Below, one piece after another: positions 27,321 to 36,526 of a stretch of DNA of 64,000 nucleotides (its first letter is position 1; each line of letters begins with the position of its first letter). Under the pieces are notes generated by a model. That model was not told the origin of the DNA. It saw nothing but the letters and a program-made list of their open reading frames with translations, and searched no databases. Location of the stretch: the NCBI RefSeq assembly GCF_947503875.1, contig NZ_CANNFH010000005.1:62001-126000 (forward strand), written 5' to 3'. The DNA is from an uncultured Polaribacter sp. GTDB taxonomy: Bacteria; Bacteroidota; Bacteroidia; Flavobacteriales; Flavobacteriaceae. The translations under genes were made by a program, and so were the position numbers.

Positions 27321-27971
27321 ATGCTAAAGAGTTTATTTCTTTTATTATATTTAATAACCATAATAATATACTCACTAAAATATTTTAAGAAAAAGTTTGA
27401 GGTAAACTTGAAGTTTTTTCTTGGTTTTTTGGTTTCTATGCTTTTTTTTGAATTATTAGCTCATTTTGTTGGACCTTTTAGAAGGGCTCGTAATACTTGG
27501 GTTTATAACTTACTTACGTTAGCAGAATTCAATTTTTTATTGCTTTTTTTAAAAGAAATTTTGTTATTTAGGTTTAGTAAAAAAATAGTTAAATATTTTA
27601 TAATTATTTTTAATATTATCTATTTCTTGTCAAGTTTCTACTACACTTATAAAGGTGTTTATTTAATAACTTATAACAGTCTAGCTTCAGTTTCTGGTGG
27701 TTTTATTGTTACAGTTGCTGTCTTTTTGTTTTTTAAGGATTTTATAAATTCTGATAGAGTTATGAATCTTAGAAGGTCACTACCATTTTGGATTTCCGTT
27801 GGTTTATTACTTTATTATCTAGACGCTATACCTGGTACTTTAATGATGAATGCCTTTTCTAAATTAGAAAAAAAAGATATTATTTTTATTAAGAATATAG
27901 CACCATTTTTAGCATTGGTAATGTATTGTGTTTTTATATTTGGAGCGTTATGGAGTCAGAAGAAAGAGTAA
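27321..27971 (+). CDS. Multi-pass membrane protein of unknown function
   Basis: This 216-residue protein has about seven hydrophobic segments spread over its length, with basic clusters such as 'KKFEVNLK', 'GPFRRARNTW' and 'MNLRRSLPFW' between them. I know no name for it. It overlaps the start of the histidine kinase gene by 22 bases (ATG at 27950), so the two proteins are probably made in fixed ratio. The kinase has only a single N-terminal membrane anchor and no input domain, so this protein could supply the sensory part. That is inference from arrangement. Confidence 0.75.
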   Translation: MLKSLFLLLYLITIIIYSLKYFKKKFEVNLKFFLGFLVSMLFFELLAHFVGPFRRARNTWVYNLLTLAEFNFLLLFLKEILLFRFSKKIVKYFIIIFNIIYFLSSFYYTYKGVYLITYNSLASVSGGFIVTVAVFLFFKDFINSDRVMNLRRSLPFWISVGLLLYYLDAIPGTLMMNAFSKLEKKDIIFIKNIAPFLALVMYCVFIFGALWSQKKE

Positions 27972-28699
27972 TAATACTTTTAGTCACAACAATAATAATT
28001 GTTGTATTTGTTGTTTTTGTAGTATTGCTATTTGGCTTTTATCAAAAGAGAAAAAATACACTTTTAATCCAAAAGGAAGAAGATAAAAAACGTTTTGAAC
28101 GAGAAATTTCAGAAACGCAAATTGAAATTAGAGAAGAAACGTTAAGAAATATTAGTTGGGAGTTGCATGATAATATTGGTCAGTTATTAACCTTAGCTAA
28201 AATTCAACTGCAAAATACATCTTCAGAAAATATACATGAGGTTTCTGAAACCATAACAAAAGGCTTAACAGAAGTTAGAGCATTATCTAAACTAATTAAT
28301 CCAGAAGTTATTAAAAATATTCGTTTAATAGAAGCAATTCAATTAGAAATAGATCGTTTTAATCGACTGAACTTTATAAAATCTGTATTAAGAATAAAAG
28401 GAAAAGAATTTGCAATAGACAAAAAGGCAAGTATTATTATTTTTAGAATCTTACAAGAATTTTTTTCGAACACTATAAAACATTCAAAAGGAAAAAATTT
28501 AAATGTAGCTTTAGATTTTAAACAAAATGAGCTAGAAATTATTGCAAAAGACGACGGTATTGGTTTTGCTTCAGAAATTATTTCTAAAGGTATAGGTTTA
28601 GAAAACATAAAAAATAGAGCAAAATTAATTGGAGCAACCGCTGTTTTTACATCCGAAGAAAATAAAGGAACAACCTTAAAAATAACGTATAAATTATGA
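27950..28699 (+). CDS. Sensor histidine kinase (HisKA_3, NarX/DegS-type)
   Basis: I use ATG 27950 ('MESEERVIILLVTT'), giving 249 residues; the frame is open from TTG 27926. One N-terminal membrane span (about 7-30) is followed by a basic coiled stretch, then the phosphoacceptor H73 in 'ISWELHDNIGQLLTLAKI'. The ATP-binding domain has 'EFFSNTIKHSKGKN' (N-box), 'DDGIGF' (G1) and 'GIGLENIKNRAKLIGA' (G2). There is no periplasmic sensor domain. Its stop overlaps the ATG of the response regulator gene (ATGA), marking a cognate pair. Confidence 0.92.
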   Translation: MESEERVIILLVTTIIIVVFVVFVVLLFGFYQKRKNTLLIQKEEDKKRFEREISETQIEIREETLRNISWELHDNIGQLLTLAKIQLQNTSSENIHEVSETITKGLTEVRALSKLINPEVIKNIRLIEAIQLEIDRFNRLNFIKSVLRIKGKEFAIDKKASIIIFRILQEFFSNTIKHSKGKNLNVALDFKQNELEIIAKDDGIGFASEIISKGIGLENIKNRAKLIGATAVFTSEENKGTTLKITYKL

Positions 28700-29340
28700 T
28701 AAATTATACTGTAGTAGTGGTAGATGATCATAACCTGTTATCGCAAGCAATTGCAGGTATGGTAAATGGTTTTAGTAAGTTTAAAGTACTATATACTTGT
28801 GCAAATGGCCAGGAATTGGTAGATAAATTTACCAAATCACCAGAGTTTATACCAGATGTAGTTTTAATGGATATAAATATGCCCATTTTAAACGGAATTG
28901 AAACTACAGAGTGGATTACCAAAAACCACGAAACAGTAAATGTAATGGCGCTTTCTGTAGAAGATGAAGATCTTACCATTTTAAAAATGTTAAAAGCAGG
29001 TGCCGTAAGTTATTTATTAAAGGATACTAAAAAGGAAATCTTAGAAAAAGCACTAGTAGAAATTGTAGAAAATGGTTTTTACCACACGCAAAATGTTACT
29101 AATTTATTAATGAAGTCTGTTTCTGGTAATAAGACTAAAGAAATTGTTTTTAAAGATAGAGAACTTACCTTTATGCAATATGCTTGTTCTGAACTTACTT
29201 ATAAAGAAATTGCCGATAAAATGTGTTTAAGCCCTAAGACAATAGATGGTTATAGAGATGTTTTGTTTACCAAACTAAATGTGAAAAATAGAGTTGGTTT
29301 GGTAATGTATGCTATTAAAAATAAGATTTATACTCCATAA
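28696..29340 (+). CDS. LuxR/NarL-type response regulator
   Basis: The 214-residue protein has a receiver domain with acidic residues D10 and D11, the phosphorylated D59 in 'VVLMDINMP' and the conserved lysine in 'YLLKDTKKE'. The C-terminal GerE helix-turn-helix is less typical in its first part ('LTFMQYACSELTYKEIADKMCLSPKTIDGYRDVLFTKL'). It overlaps the kinase gene by 4 bases. Its targets are unknown; the inverted repeats at 26466-26563 ahead of its own operon are one candidate site. Confidence 0.93.
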   Translation: MINYTVVVVDDHNLLSQAIAGMVNGFSKFKVLYTCANGQELVDKFTKSPEFIPDVVLMDINMPILNGIETTEWITKNHETVNVMALSVEDEDLTILKMLKAGAVSYLLKDTKKEILEKALVEIVENGFYHTQNVTNLLMKSVSGNKTKEIVFKDRELTFMQYACSELTYKEIADKMCLSPKTIDGYRDVLFTKLNVKNRVGLVMYAIKNKIYTP

Positions 29341-29360
29341 AAATATTGTAAATTTGTACT

Positions 29361-29756
29361 ATGGAAGAAACAAACAGACAGCGTAAAATTGCAGGAGTTT
29401 TACAAAAAGATTTGGTAGATGTGTTGCAAAAAGCAGCACAAGATGGAATGAAAGGAGTAATTATCTCTGTTTCTAAAGTACATGTAACTTCAGATTTGGG
29501 TATTGCTAAGGTGTATCTAAGTGTTTTTCCTTCAGAAAAAAGAGACGAAATAGTAAAAGGAGTGCAATCTAACACACCTTTAATTCGTCATGAAATGGCA
29601 AAAAGAACGAAAAATCAACTGCGTAGAATGCCAGAATTGTTGTTTTTTGGAGACGATACTTTAGATTATATTGAAGAAATTGACAAATCTTTACAAGGTA
29701 ATGATGCAGATCCAATTAAAAACCCAGAAGTTTTACCAAGACGTCAAAAAAAATAA
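29361..29756 (+). CDS. rbfA: Ribosome-binding factor A
   Basis: This 131-residue protein assists maturation of the 30S subunit and cold adaptation. Typical features are 'ETNRQRKIAGVLQKDLVDVLQ', 'VSKVHVTSDLGIAKVYLSVFP', and 'RMPELLFFGDDTLDYIEEIDKSL', which match the KH-fold pattern 'PeL.f..D.s...g..id.ll'. A TAAATTTG -7-like element stands only 5 bases before the ATG (29349-29356), so an mRNA started from it would be almost leaderless. A LolC-like permease begins 6 bases after its stop. Confidence 0.93.
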   Translation: MEETNRQRKIAGVLQKDLVDVLQKAAQDGMKGVIISVSKVHVTSDLGIAKVYLSVFPSEKRDEIVKGVQSNTPLIRHEMAKRTKNQLRRMPELLFFGDDTLDYIEEIDKSLQGNDADPIKNPEVLPRRQKK

Positions 29757-29762
29757 ACACTC

Positions 29763-30965
29763 ATTAATTTCTCTTACTACATCGCAAAGCGATACTTGTT
29801 TTCTAAAACAAGTAACAATGCCATAAATATAATTACCTTAATTGCATCTTTTGGTGTAATTGTAGGTGCTTTAGCTTTGTTTATTATACTTTCTGGTTTT
29901 TCTGGTTTAAGAACTTTTAGTGATGGTTTGTTAGAAGTATCTGACCCTGATATTAAAATAACTACAACAAAAGGCAAATCTTTTTTTGTTACAGAAGCAA
30001 TTACTAAGATTTTAACTGAGAACAAAAGTATAAACGCAATTTCTAAAACCATAGAAGAACGTGTTTTTTTAGAGTATAATGAGAAAACAGAAATTGCTTA
30101 TGTAAAAGGAGTAGATACTAACTTTACAAAAATATCTAAAATAGATTCTTCTTTGTATGTAGGTACTTGGTTGCAGCCTAGCTTAAAAAATATTGCAGTA
30201 ATTGGTAGAGGAATCTCTAATAAATTATCTTTAGGTACTTATAATTATGGCAATCCTTTAAAAATTAGAATACCAAAATTTGGTACAGGTTTTATAAACC
30301 CTAGAAACCCTTTTTATACCTTAGAAACCCAAATTATAGGAGTTTATGCAGGTACAGAAGATTTTGAAAATAAGTTTGTATTTGTGGCTATAGATGAAGC
30401 TAGAGCATTACTAAAATTCAAGAAAAATCAGGTAACCAGTATAGAGGTTGATTTGGTAAATGGCAAGCGTGCAGATGAAGTTGCCAAAGTACTAAGAAAT
30501 AGTTTAAACACAGATTTAAAAGTACAAACCAAAGAACAATTAAATGAAGTTTTTTATAAAGTGATAAATACAGAGAATTTTATCTCATATTTAATATTTA
30601 CACTAATTGTAATTATAGCCTTGTTTAATGTTATTGGCGCTATTATTATGATGATTATTGATAAAAAAACCAACTTAAAAACCTTATTTAGTTTAGGCAC
30701 TTCCCTAAAGGAAATTAAAAATATATTTGTTTTTCAGGGATTTTTACTAACTTTTATAGGAATGTGTGTTGGTTTATTTCTAGGAGTTTTACTAGTTTTT
30801 GTACAGCAAAAATTTGAATTGTTTATGATTGTGCCTGGTATCGCTTATCCTGTAGAATTTCAATTTGCCAATTTATTTATTGTAATTGGTACGATAACTG
30901 TTTTGGGCTTTATAGCCGCAAAAATTGCAAGTAGTAGAATTTCTAAAGACTTTATAGAAAAGTAA
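29763..30965 (+). CDS. FtsX/LolC-like ABC permease (ATT start likely)
   Basis: This is a four-span FtsX-domain permease of about 400 residues resembling LolC/LolE, with a large periplasmic domain between span 1 and spans 2-4. The first canonical start in frame is TTG 29796, but it would cut off 'INFSYYIAKRY', where homologues as I remember them begin MNFPLYIAKRYLF. The upstream stop in frame is TAA at 29754, so only ATT 29763 (or CTC 29760) fits. I annotate from ATT. The partner ATPase is not encoded here. It probably moves lipoproteins or lipids from the inner membrane. It converges with dusB, 3 bases apart. Confidence 0.85.
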   Translation: MNFSYYIAKRYLFSKTSNNAINIITLIASFGVIVGALALFIILSGFSGLRTFSDGLLEVSDPDIKITTTKGKSFFVTEAITKILTENKSINAISKTIEERVFLEYNEKTEIAYVKGVDTNFTKISKIDSSLYVGTWLQPSLKNIAVIGRGISNKLSLGTYNYGNPLKIRIPKFGTGFINPRNPFYTLETQIIGVYAGTEDFENKFVFVAIDEARALLKFKKNQVTSIEVDLVNGKRADEVAKVLRNSLNTDLKVQTKEQLNEVFYKVINTENFISYLIFTLIVIIALFNVIGAIIMMIIDKKTNLKTLFSLGTSLKEIKNIFVFQGFLLTFIGMCVGLFLGVLLVFVQQKFELFMIVPGIAYPVEFQFANLFIVIGTITVLGFIAAKIASSRISKDFIEK

Positions 30966-30968
30966 GAT

Positions 30969-31970
30969 TTAACCGATTTCAGGAATTACAGCATTTCCAA
31001 ATTTTGTTTCAACTTCATTAAAAGCTTCAAAAACATCTTTTGGATCATCAGAAGTTACCATTTTCATGCGGTAATCTTTAAAATGTGGTATTCCTTTAAA
31101 ATAGTTGGTGTAGTGTCTTCTTGTTTCTACAACACCCAAACGTTCGCCTTTCCAGTCAATTGCCATTTGTAAGTGTCTTCTAGCAACTTGTGTTCTTTCT
31201 GCAATAGTAGGTTTTGCCAAATGCTCGCCAGTTTTAAAAAAGTGTTTTACTTCATTAAAAAACCAAGGATACCCAATAGAAGCTCTACCAATCATTGCGC
31301 CATCTAAACCGTATTTATCGCGCATTTCTATAGCTCTTTCTGGTGTGGTAACGTCTCCATTACCAAAAACAGGAATGTGCATTCTCTGGTTGTTTTTTAC
31401 AGCTGCAATTGGTTTCCAATCAGCATCACCTTTATACATTTGGGCACGTGTTCTACCATGTATAGCAATGGCTTTACAACCTACATCTTGCAAACGTTCT
31501 GCAACTTCTACTATTCTTATAGAATCATGGTCCCAACCCAAACGTGTTTTTACGGTAATTGGCAAATTGGTATGTTTTACCATGGCTTCTGTAAGTGAAA
31601 CCATTAAATCGATATCTTTTAAAATTCCTGCGCCAGCTCCTTTAGAAACCACTTTTTTTACAGGACAACCAAAATTAATATCAATAATATCTGGCTTTGA
31701 TTTTTCTACAATTTCAATGGTTTTAAGCATCGAATCTAAATTGGCACCAAAAATCTGAATTCCAACAGGTCTTTCTTTTTCGTAAATATCTAGTTTGATA
31801 ACGCTTTTTGCAGCATCACGAATTAAACCTTCACTAGAAATAAACTCGGTATACACAACATCTGCACCATTTTCTTTGCATAATGCTCTAAATGGTGGGT
31901 CAGAAACATCTTCCATTGGTGCTAATAATAATGGGAATTCTGGTAATTGTATGTTGCCTATTTTTGCCAA
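30969..31970 (-). CDS. dusB: tRNA-dihydrouridine synthase
   Basis: The 333-residue flavoenzyme reduces uridines in the D-loop of tRNA. Typical motifs are 'LLLAPMEDVSDPPFRAL', the catalytic C102 in 'DINFGCPVKKVVSKGAG', 'VKTRLGWD', 'AIHGRTRAQMYKGDADW', and the FMN phosphate site 'GNGDVTTPE' with 'GAMIGRASIGYPW'. It fits the DusB branch in length and motif detail. The start is TTG at 31970, with no better ATG close by. TAATTTTG on the minus strand (31995-31988) could serve as a -7 element. Confidence 0.95.
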   Translation of the reverse strand: MAKIGNIQLPEFPLLLAPMEDVSDPPFRALCKENGADVVYTEFISSEGLIRDAAKSVIKLDIYEKERPVGIQIFGANLDSMLKTIEIVEKSKPDIIDINFGCPVKKVVSKGAGAGILKDIDLMVSLTEAMVKHTNLPITVKTRLGWDHDSIRIVEVAERLQDVGCKAIAIHGRTRAQMYKGDADWKPIAAVKNNQRMHIPVFGNGDVTTPERAIEMRDKYGLDGAMIGRASIGYPWFFNEVKHFFKTGEHLAKPTIAERTQVARRHLQMAIDWKGERLGVVETRRHYTNYFKGIPHFKDYRMKMVTSDDPKDVFEAFNEVETKFGNAVIPEIG

Positions 31971-32086
31971 AACGGATTATTTTTTGGCAAAATTAATCAT
32001 TTTTAATCAAACTTGGTTTTTTAAAATGAATGAAACCTTTACGAGGTGCATAACTTACTCGTTTTATTCATTTGAAAACGTAAAGT

Positions 32087-33310
32087 TTAAAAGTTGATTT
32101 TTTTCTCTAGTAGTACTTCTTTTCTTTTTACCACAACTTTAGTGGAATCTCCCTTTTTAAAAACAGCCAATGCACGCATATAACTCATCATATCTACAAC
32201 AGTACTGTCTCCTAATTGTACAACAATATCTCCTTTTTGCAAACCTGCTTTTTGTGCGGGTTTTTCTTCGGAAACACCATCAATTCGCATGCCTTTACCA
32301 CTAAAAAGATAATCTGGTACAACACCTAAACCTACCTTAAAACGCGGCGTTTCTTCACTTTCGTTTTTTGTTTGGGTAAAGGGTAGTTTTTCTTTTTTGT
32401 TTAAAGCACTAATAATATTAAAAATGTAATTAGAAATGGTTTCCATTCCTTCATAATTCAACTTTTCAGCGTCGTCTTCTGGTTTATGATAATCTTCATG
32501 CTGGCCTGTAAAAAAATGTAAAACAGGAATATCTGCCAAATAAAAACTAGTATGATCACTAGGTCCAACACCAGATTCTTTTTGAATAAGATTTAAATTT
32601 GTGTTTTCAGTTTTTAAAACTTCTTTAAAAACGGGTGAAGTTCCTGTGCCGTAAATGGCCAAGGTTTTATTTTCTCTTAGGCGGCCAACCATATCCATAT
32701 TTATCATATAGGACACATTTTTAAGATTTATAGTGGGATTTTTTACAAAATAATTAGAACCTAAAAGACCCATTTCTTCGCCAGAAAAGGCGATAAACAG
32801 ATAATTATTATTAGTGTTTTTAGTTTTTAATTTAGAAACTAAATTTAGCATAACAGCAACTCCAGAAGCATTGTCATCTGCACCATTATGTATTTTTTTT
32901 ATAGAATCTCTGTATAAAGAATTTTTACCACCAAAACCTAAATGATCATAATGTGCGCCAATAATTATTGTGTTTTCTGCCTCATTATCTATGTAACCAA
33001 TTACATTGTTGCCTGTAATTGCGCCATCTGCATTTACATTAAACTTTACATCATCATGCGGATTTGTTTTTTGTTTAAACGTAAATGGCTGCAAGTATTT
33101 TTTGGTTCCTTTAGGTGTTAGCTCTAATTTTATATAACGATTTGCAATATAATTAGCCGCTTTTTGCTCTCCTACTGTACCTGTTTGTCTGCCTTCTAAA
33201 GCATCAGAAGCCAAGAAAGTAACATCTTCTTTTATGGTTGTAGACTTGTTAGAGTTTGTTTTACAGGAGATTAGCGTTGCAATAAAAATTAAAAAAACGA
33301 AGTTGCGCAT
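32087..33310 (-). CDS. M28 family metallopeptidase lipoprotein with PDZ domain
   Basis: I start at ATG 33310, which opens a lipoprotein signal with cysteine at residue 16 ('ATLISCKT'); the frame extends seven codons upstream. The 407-residue protein has M28 zinc ligands in 'GAHYDHLGF', 'NGADDNASGVAVML', 'FSGEEMGLLGS', 'YMINMDMVGR' and 'GPSDHTSFY'. A C-terminal PDZ domain (about 320-400) contains 'KAGLQKGDIVVQLGD'. It likely removes amino acids from peptides in the periplasm or at the surface. It stands alone between dusB and an EF-hand gene, with TAACTTTG on the minus strand at 33336-33329. Confidence 0.93.
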   Translation of the reverse strand: MRNFVFLIFIATLISCKTNSNKSTTIKEDVTFLASDALEGRQTGTVGEQKAANYIANRYIKLELTPKGTKKYLQPFTFKQKTNPHDDVKFNVNADGAITGNNVIGYIDNEAENTIIIGAHYDHLGFGGKNSLYRDSIKKIHNGADDNASGVAVMLNLVSKLKTKNTNNNYLFIAFSGEEMGLLGSNYFVKNPTINLKNVSYMINMDMVGRLRENKTLAIYGTGTSPVFKEVLKTENTNLNLIQKESGVGPSDHTSFYLADIPVLHFFTGQHEDYHKPEDDAEKLNYEGMETISNYIFNIISALNKKEKLPFTQTKNESEETPRFKVGLGVVPDYLFSGKGMRIDGVSEEKPAQKAGLQKGDIVVQLGDSTVVDMMSYMRALAVFKKGDSTKVVVKRKEVLLEKKINF

Positions 33311-33435
33311 AAAAAGAGTATTTATGTACAAAGTTAATTAATAAAATAAGACGGTAAAAATTGTTTATCTGTTACTATTTTTAGGTTTTAACCCACTTTT
33401 TTTCTTAACTTTATAATTCAATCAAAAAAATAAAA

Positions 33436-33711
33436 ATGGGAGCTAAAGAAAATGTACTAAGAAAAATTAGAATTTTAATTACAAACGAATTCGATTCGCC
33501 AGAAGAAGCGTTTCAATTTTTTGATTCTAATGAAGATGGAAGGTTAAACAAATCTGAAATTAAGAAGATGCTAAGATCTGCAGAAATAAACGGATTTATA
33601 TCTAGTTTTGTTGCCAATGAGCTTTTAAAAGGATATGATAAAAATAGCGATGATACCATAAACTGGGAAGAGTTTAAAGTTGCTATTGCAGAGTTGGAGA
33701 GGGATGCTTAA
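33436..33711 (+). CDS. Small EF-hand protein
   Basis: This 91-residue cytoplasmic protein has two helix-loop-helix calcium sites: 'DSNEDGRLNKSE' (about residues 31-42) and 'DKNSDDTINWEE' (about 68-79). Each has acidic residues at positions 1, 3, 5 and 12 of the loop. No signal peptide is present. It may buffer or sense calcium; no partner is evident. Its last 4 bases overlap the convergent stop of the LytTR regulator gene. Confidence 0.85.
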   Translation: MGAKENVLRKIRILITNEFDSPEEAFQFFDSNEDGRLNKSEIKKMLRSAEINGFISSFVANELLKGYDKNSDDTINWEEFKVAIAELERDA

Positions 33712-34469
33712 TTATTTATCCAACTTTTAATTACTTCATTATAACTTCTACCAGAAGTAACACTAGATTGTTTTTTATTATTTAGGGTGATGTTATATCT
33801 GCTGTTAAAATACTTTTGAATATCGTTTACAAATTCTTTATTAATAATAATGCCTCTATGAATGCGTAAAAAGTTATCGGGTAACTTTTGCGCTAAACTG
33901 CTAACGGTTTCATTACTTAAATACACTCCAGATGCTGTGTAAATTTTGGTGTAGGTATTGTCTGCTTCAAAATGAGAAACATCTGCTAACTTTATAAAAA
34001 TTAAACGATCATTTTTCTTTACGGTAATCGAAGTCATTTTTTGCACTTCTTTTTTATTGGCAATATCTTTTAAAACACTTAAAATTTCTTTTTGAGATGT
34101 GTTTTTTTGAACAGCAGCTAATTTTTTAACTGTTTTTGCAATGCGTTCTTTTTTAACCGGTTTTACAATATAATCTATACTATTGGTTTCAAAAGCTTCT
34201 AATGCATATTGATTGTAAGCCGTACAAAAAACTACAATGGGTATTTTGTCTAGTTTTGCCAACAACTCAAAACCAGAACACTCTGGCATTTCAATATCTA
34301 AAAAAATAAGATCTGGTTGTAAAGTTTCAATTTTTTCTTTGGCTTCAAATGCGTTTTGTGCAGTTCCTAGAACATGAAAAGTCTCAGGAAATTCTAACAG
34401 TAAGTTTTGTAATCCTGCTCTTGCAGGCGCTTCATCATCAATAATTAAGGTGGTATATAAATTATGCAT
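33708..34469 (-). CDS. LytTR-type response regulator
   Basis: The 253-residue protein has a receiver domain with D11, D12 and the phosphorylated D58 in 'LIFLDIEMPECSG', and the lysine in 'YIVKPVKKERI'. The C-terminal LytTR DNA-binding domain (about 145-250) shows 'LIFIKLADVSHFEADNTYTKIYT' and 'FLRIHRGIIINKEFV'. It is the partner of the kinase encoded just upstream, overlapping it by 8 bases. Members of this family often control surface, competence or signalling genes; the target here is unknown. Confidence 0.94.
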   Translation of the reverse strand: MHNLYTTLIIDDEAPARAGLQNLLLEFPETFHVLGTAQNAFEAKEKIETLQPDLIFLDIEMPECSGFELLAKLDKIPIVVFCTAYNQYALEAFETNSIDYIVKPVKKERIAKTVKKLAAVQKNTSQKEILSVLKDIANKKEVQKMTSITVKKNDRLIFIKLADVSHFEADNTYTKIYTASGVYLSNETVSSLAQKLPDNFLRIHRGIIINKEFVNDIQKYFNSRYNITLNNKKQSSVTSGRSYNEVIKSWINN

Positions 34470-36333
34470 TAGATGTATTTTTAGGAATGGTAATAGTCAT
34501 TGTTTTTTCTGGGGCGTTTGTCCAGTTTACAAAAGCATTTTCTCCGTAACTTAAACGCAGTAAATCGTAAACGGTTTGCAAACCATGGCCACTTACCAAA
34601 CCTTCTGGAAAGTTAGGGCCATTATCTGTTACCTCTATTAATAAAGTAGTTGCTTTTGTAGTTATTTTTAATTGAATTTCTCCTTTTTCTCTATTTTTAG
34701 AAATGCCATGTTTTACAGCATTTTCTACCAAAGGTTGCATAATAAACAAAGGAATTTCGTAATTTAAAAGTGTTTCATCTACTTGAATTGTAAATTGTAA
34801 TCGCTCACCAAAACGTATTTTTTCAATCTCTAAATAAGCTTGTACCATTTCTATTTCGTCTTTTACGGTACTCATTTTTTGTCCTTTTCTGTTGATGGAA
34901 TATTTAAACAAATCCGATAAAGAATGGGCCATTTTCTGTGTTTTTTCAGCATCAATTGGCGCTAAACTCGCAATAGAATTTAAAGAATTGTATAAAAAAT
35001 GTGGGTTTATTTGAGATTGTAGGGATTTTAATTCGGCTTTTGTTTTGAGTTCTCTAAGTGCAGATAATTTTAATTCATTATCTATAATAAGTTTACTTTC
35101 TTTAAAGTAGAAATAACTTACTAAAGTTCTTAGTGTAGCCAGTATCATTAAGAAAACAAAAATATTTGCTAAGGTTGCGTAAACTTCTTGTTTATTATTT
35201 TCGACAAAACTTGTAAGAAAAAACAATAAAAACATCAGCATAAAAGGTAAAAAACCTGTAGAAATAAAAATTAAGGCTGTTTTCTGTACAATTGAATTTA
35301 CTTTTTTTTGTATTCTTAATTCTATAGCTCTCATTAAAAGTAAAATAGGCATAGAGAATAATGAGAAAACTACAGTTGTTAAAATAGTATCTTTTCTTAT
35401 CAGAGGCACTTTACTGTAATCATCAGGAATGGTTAAAAAATCAAATGCAGAAATGGATAAAATAATCAAAACAGCAGTAAGAAATACAATGCCAAATAAT
35501 AGTATTAAAAAACGAGCTCTACTATTTTTAATTTTATAAACTAAAAAGTTATTTATTTTTTTAAGTAAGTAGATTGAAAATAGAATAAAAAGTAACGCTG
35601 GTAAAATAATTATGGCTATTGGGTTTTTTACCCACCAAAGAGATTTATCTCTTCTTAAGGATTTAGCATTTTCCATATTTTCGATTACATATGAAAATTC
35701 TTTTTTAGCTAGTTCAAGTTTTTTTTCGAAATTAGGTTTATAAATTTCTTTAAGAATTGCAATGTCTTTTTCATCTAGAGTTTTTGTAGATTTCCCTTTT
35801 CCAAATATTGGGTTAAAAATACTTTTCCTTTTTGCTGGTTTTAGGTCCCTTATATGATAGAATTCAAAACTTCCTTGAATTAATTGTTGAGCAATTCTAG
35901 ACTCTAAAGTGTGTAGGTAATTATTATTGGTATTATCAGTATTATGAATAAATAATTTTGTGCTTCTAATATATGTAGTTGTATTTGTAGGACTACTACT
36001 TGTTACCCTTTTGTAATTTTCTTTAATTTTATCACCATCTTTTAGAAATATGATTTTAAAATTAGGTTTATCATCGCTAGATAATTTAATTGAAATAGTT
36101 TCTGTAATACTATCTAATTTGTTAGCAATTCTTACAATAGCAATTGAGTCATTTTTTGAATAGTTGCCTATTAATTCAATTTTTATATCTGTATTCCATT
36201 TTAAAATTGGAAATCGTTCATTATGATTAATCTCAACAATTTCTTCCCAAACTTCTTTTGGTAATTTTTCTTCTTCTTGAGCAAAACTCAAAAAACTTAA
36301 AAATAAAACTAAGTAAACAATCAATTTCTTCAT
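34462..36333 (-). CDS. Sensor histidine kinase, LytS/YehU-type
   Basis: I begin at ATG 36333, which gives a signal peptide ('MKKLIVYLVLFLSFLSFAQ'); the frame continues ten codons upstream. The 623-residue protein has a periplasmic domain of about 210 residues, several membrane spans (about 235-420), then the His_kinase domain with 'LQSQINPHFLYNSLNSIASL', followed by an ATPase domain with 'QPLVENAVKHGISKNREKGE' and 'DNGPNFPEGLVSGHGLQTV'. It phosphorylates the LytTR regulator encoded downstream with an 8-base overlap. The periplasmic part is not one I can name. Confidence 0.92.
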   Translation of the reverse strand: MKKLIVYLVLFLSFLSFAQEEEKLPKEVWEEIVEINHNERFPILKWNTDIKIELIGNYSKNDSIAIVRIANKLDSITETISIKLSSDDKPNFKIIFLKDGDKIKENYKRVTSSSPTNTTTYIRSTKLFIHNTDNTNNNYLHTLESRIAQQLIQGSFEFYHIRDLKPAKRKSIFNPIFGKGKSTKTLDEKDIAILKEIYKPNFEKKLELAKKEFSYVIENMENAKSLRRDKSLWWVKNPIAIIILPALLFILFSIYLLKKINNFLVYKIKNSRARFLILLFGIVFLTAVLIILSISAFDFLTIPDDYSKVPLIRKDTILTTVVFSLFSMPILLLMRAIELRIQKKVNSIVQKTALIFISTGFLPFMLMFLLFFLTSFVENNKQEVYATLANIFVFLMILATLRTLVSYFYFKESKLIIDNELKLSALRELKTKAELKSLQSQINPHFLYNSLNSIASLAPIDAEKTQKMAHSLSDLFKYSINRKGQKMSTVKDEIEMVQAYLEIEKIRFGERLQFTIQVDETLLNYEIPLFIMQPLVENAVKHGISKNREKGEIQLKITTKATTLLIEVTDNGPNFPEGLVSGHGLQTVYDLLRLSYGENAFVNWTNAPEKTMTITIPKNTSNA

Positions 36334-36488
36334 CAGTGGTAAATTTAAAATTTTATACCACAAAAGAACTGGTAAAGTTCAGTTTATAAAACTACTTTTT
36401 TGTAAACTGCACAAAATGGCTGTAAACTGCACAAAAAAGGCAATTATTTTTCTGTAGTTAAGTTTCCTAAAAAATAGCAACTATATCG

Positions 36489-36496
36489 TATCTTTG
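36489..36496 (+). promoter_or_regulatory. -7 element (TATCTTTG) of lepA
   Basis: TATCTTTG matches the TAnnTTTG consensus 30 bases before the lepA ATG. The -33 region is weak. It is the only good candidate in the divergent spacer between the sensor kinase gene and lepA. Confidence 0.45.
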
Positions 36497-36526
36497 TAAA
36501 CAACAATATCATTATACATTTAACGA

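Noticed and set aside
28339..28731. 130-codon minus-strand frame across the kinase and regulator junction
   Set aside because: It is antisense to two clear, overlapping genes and shows no protein family features.
31345..31758. 137-codon plus-strand frame within dusB
   Set aside because: It lies entirely antisense to the clear dusB gene and has no recognisable protein features.
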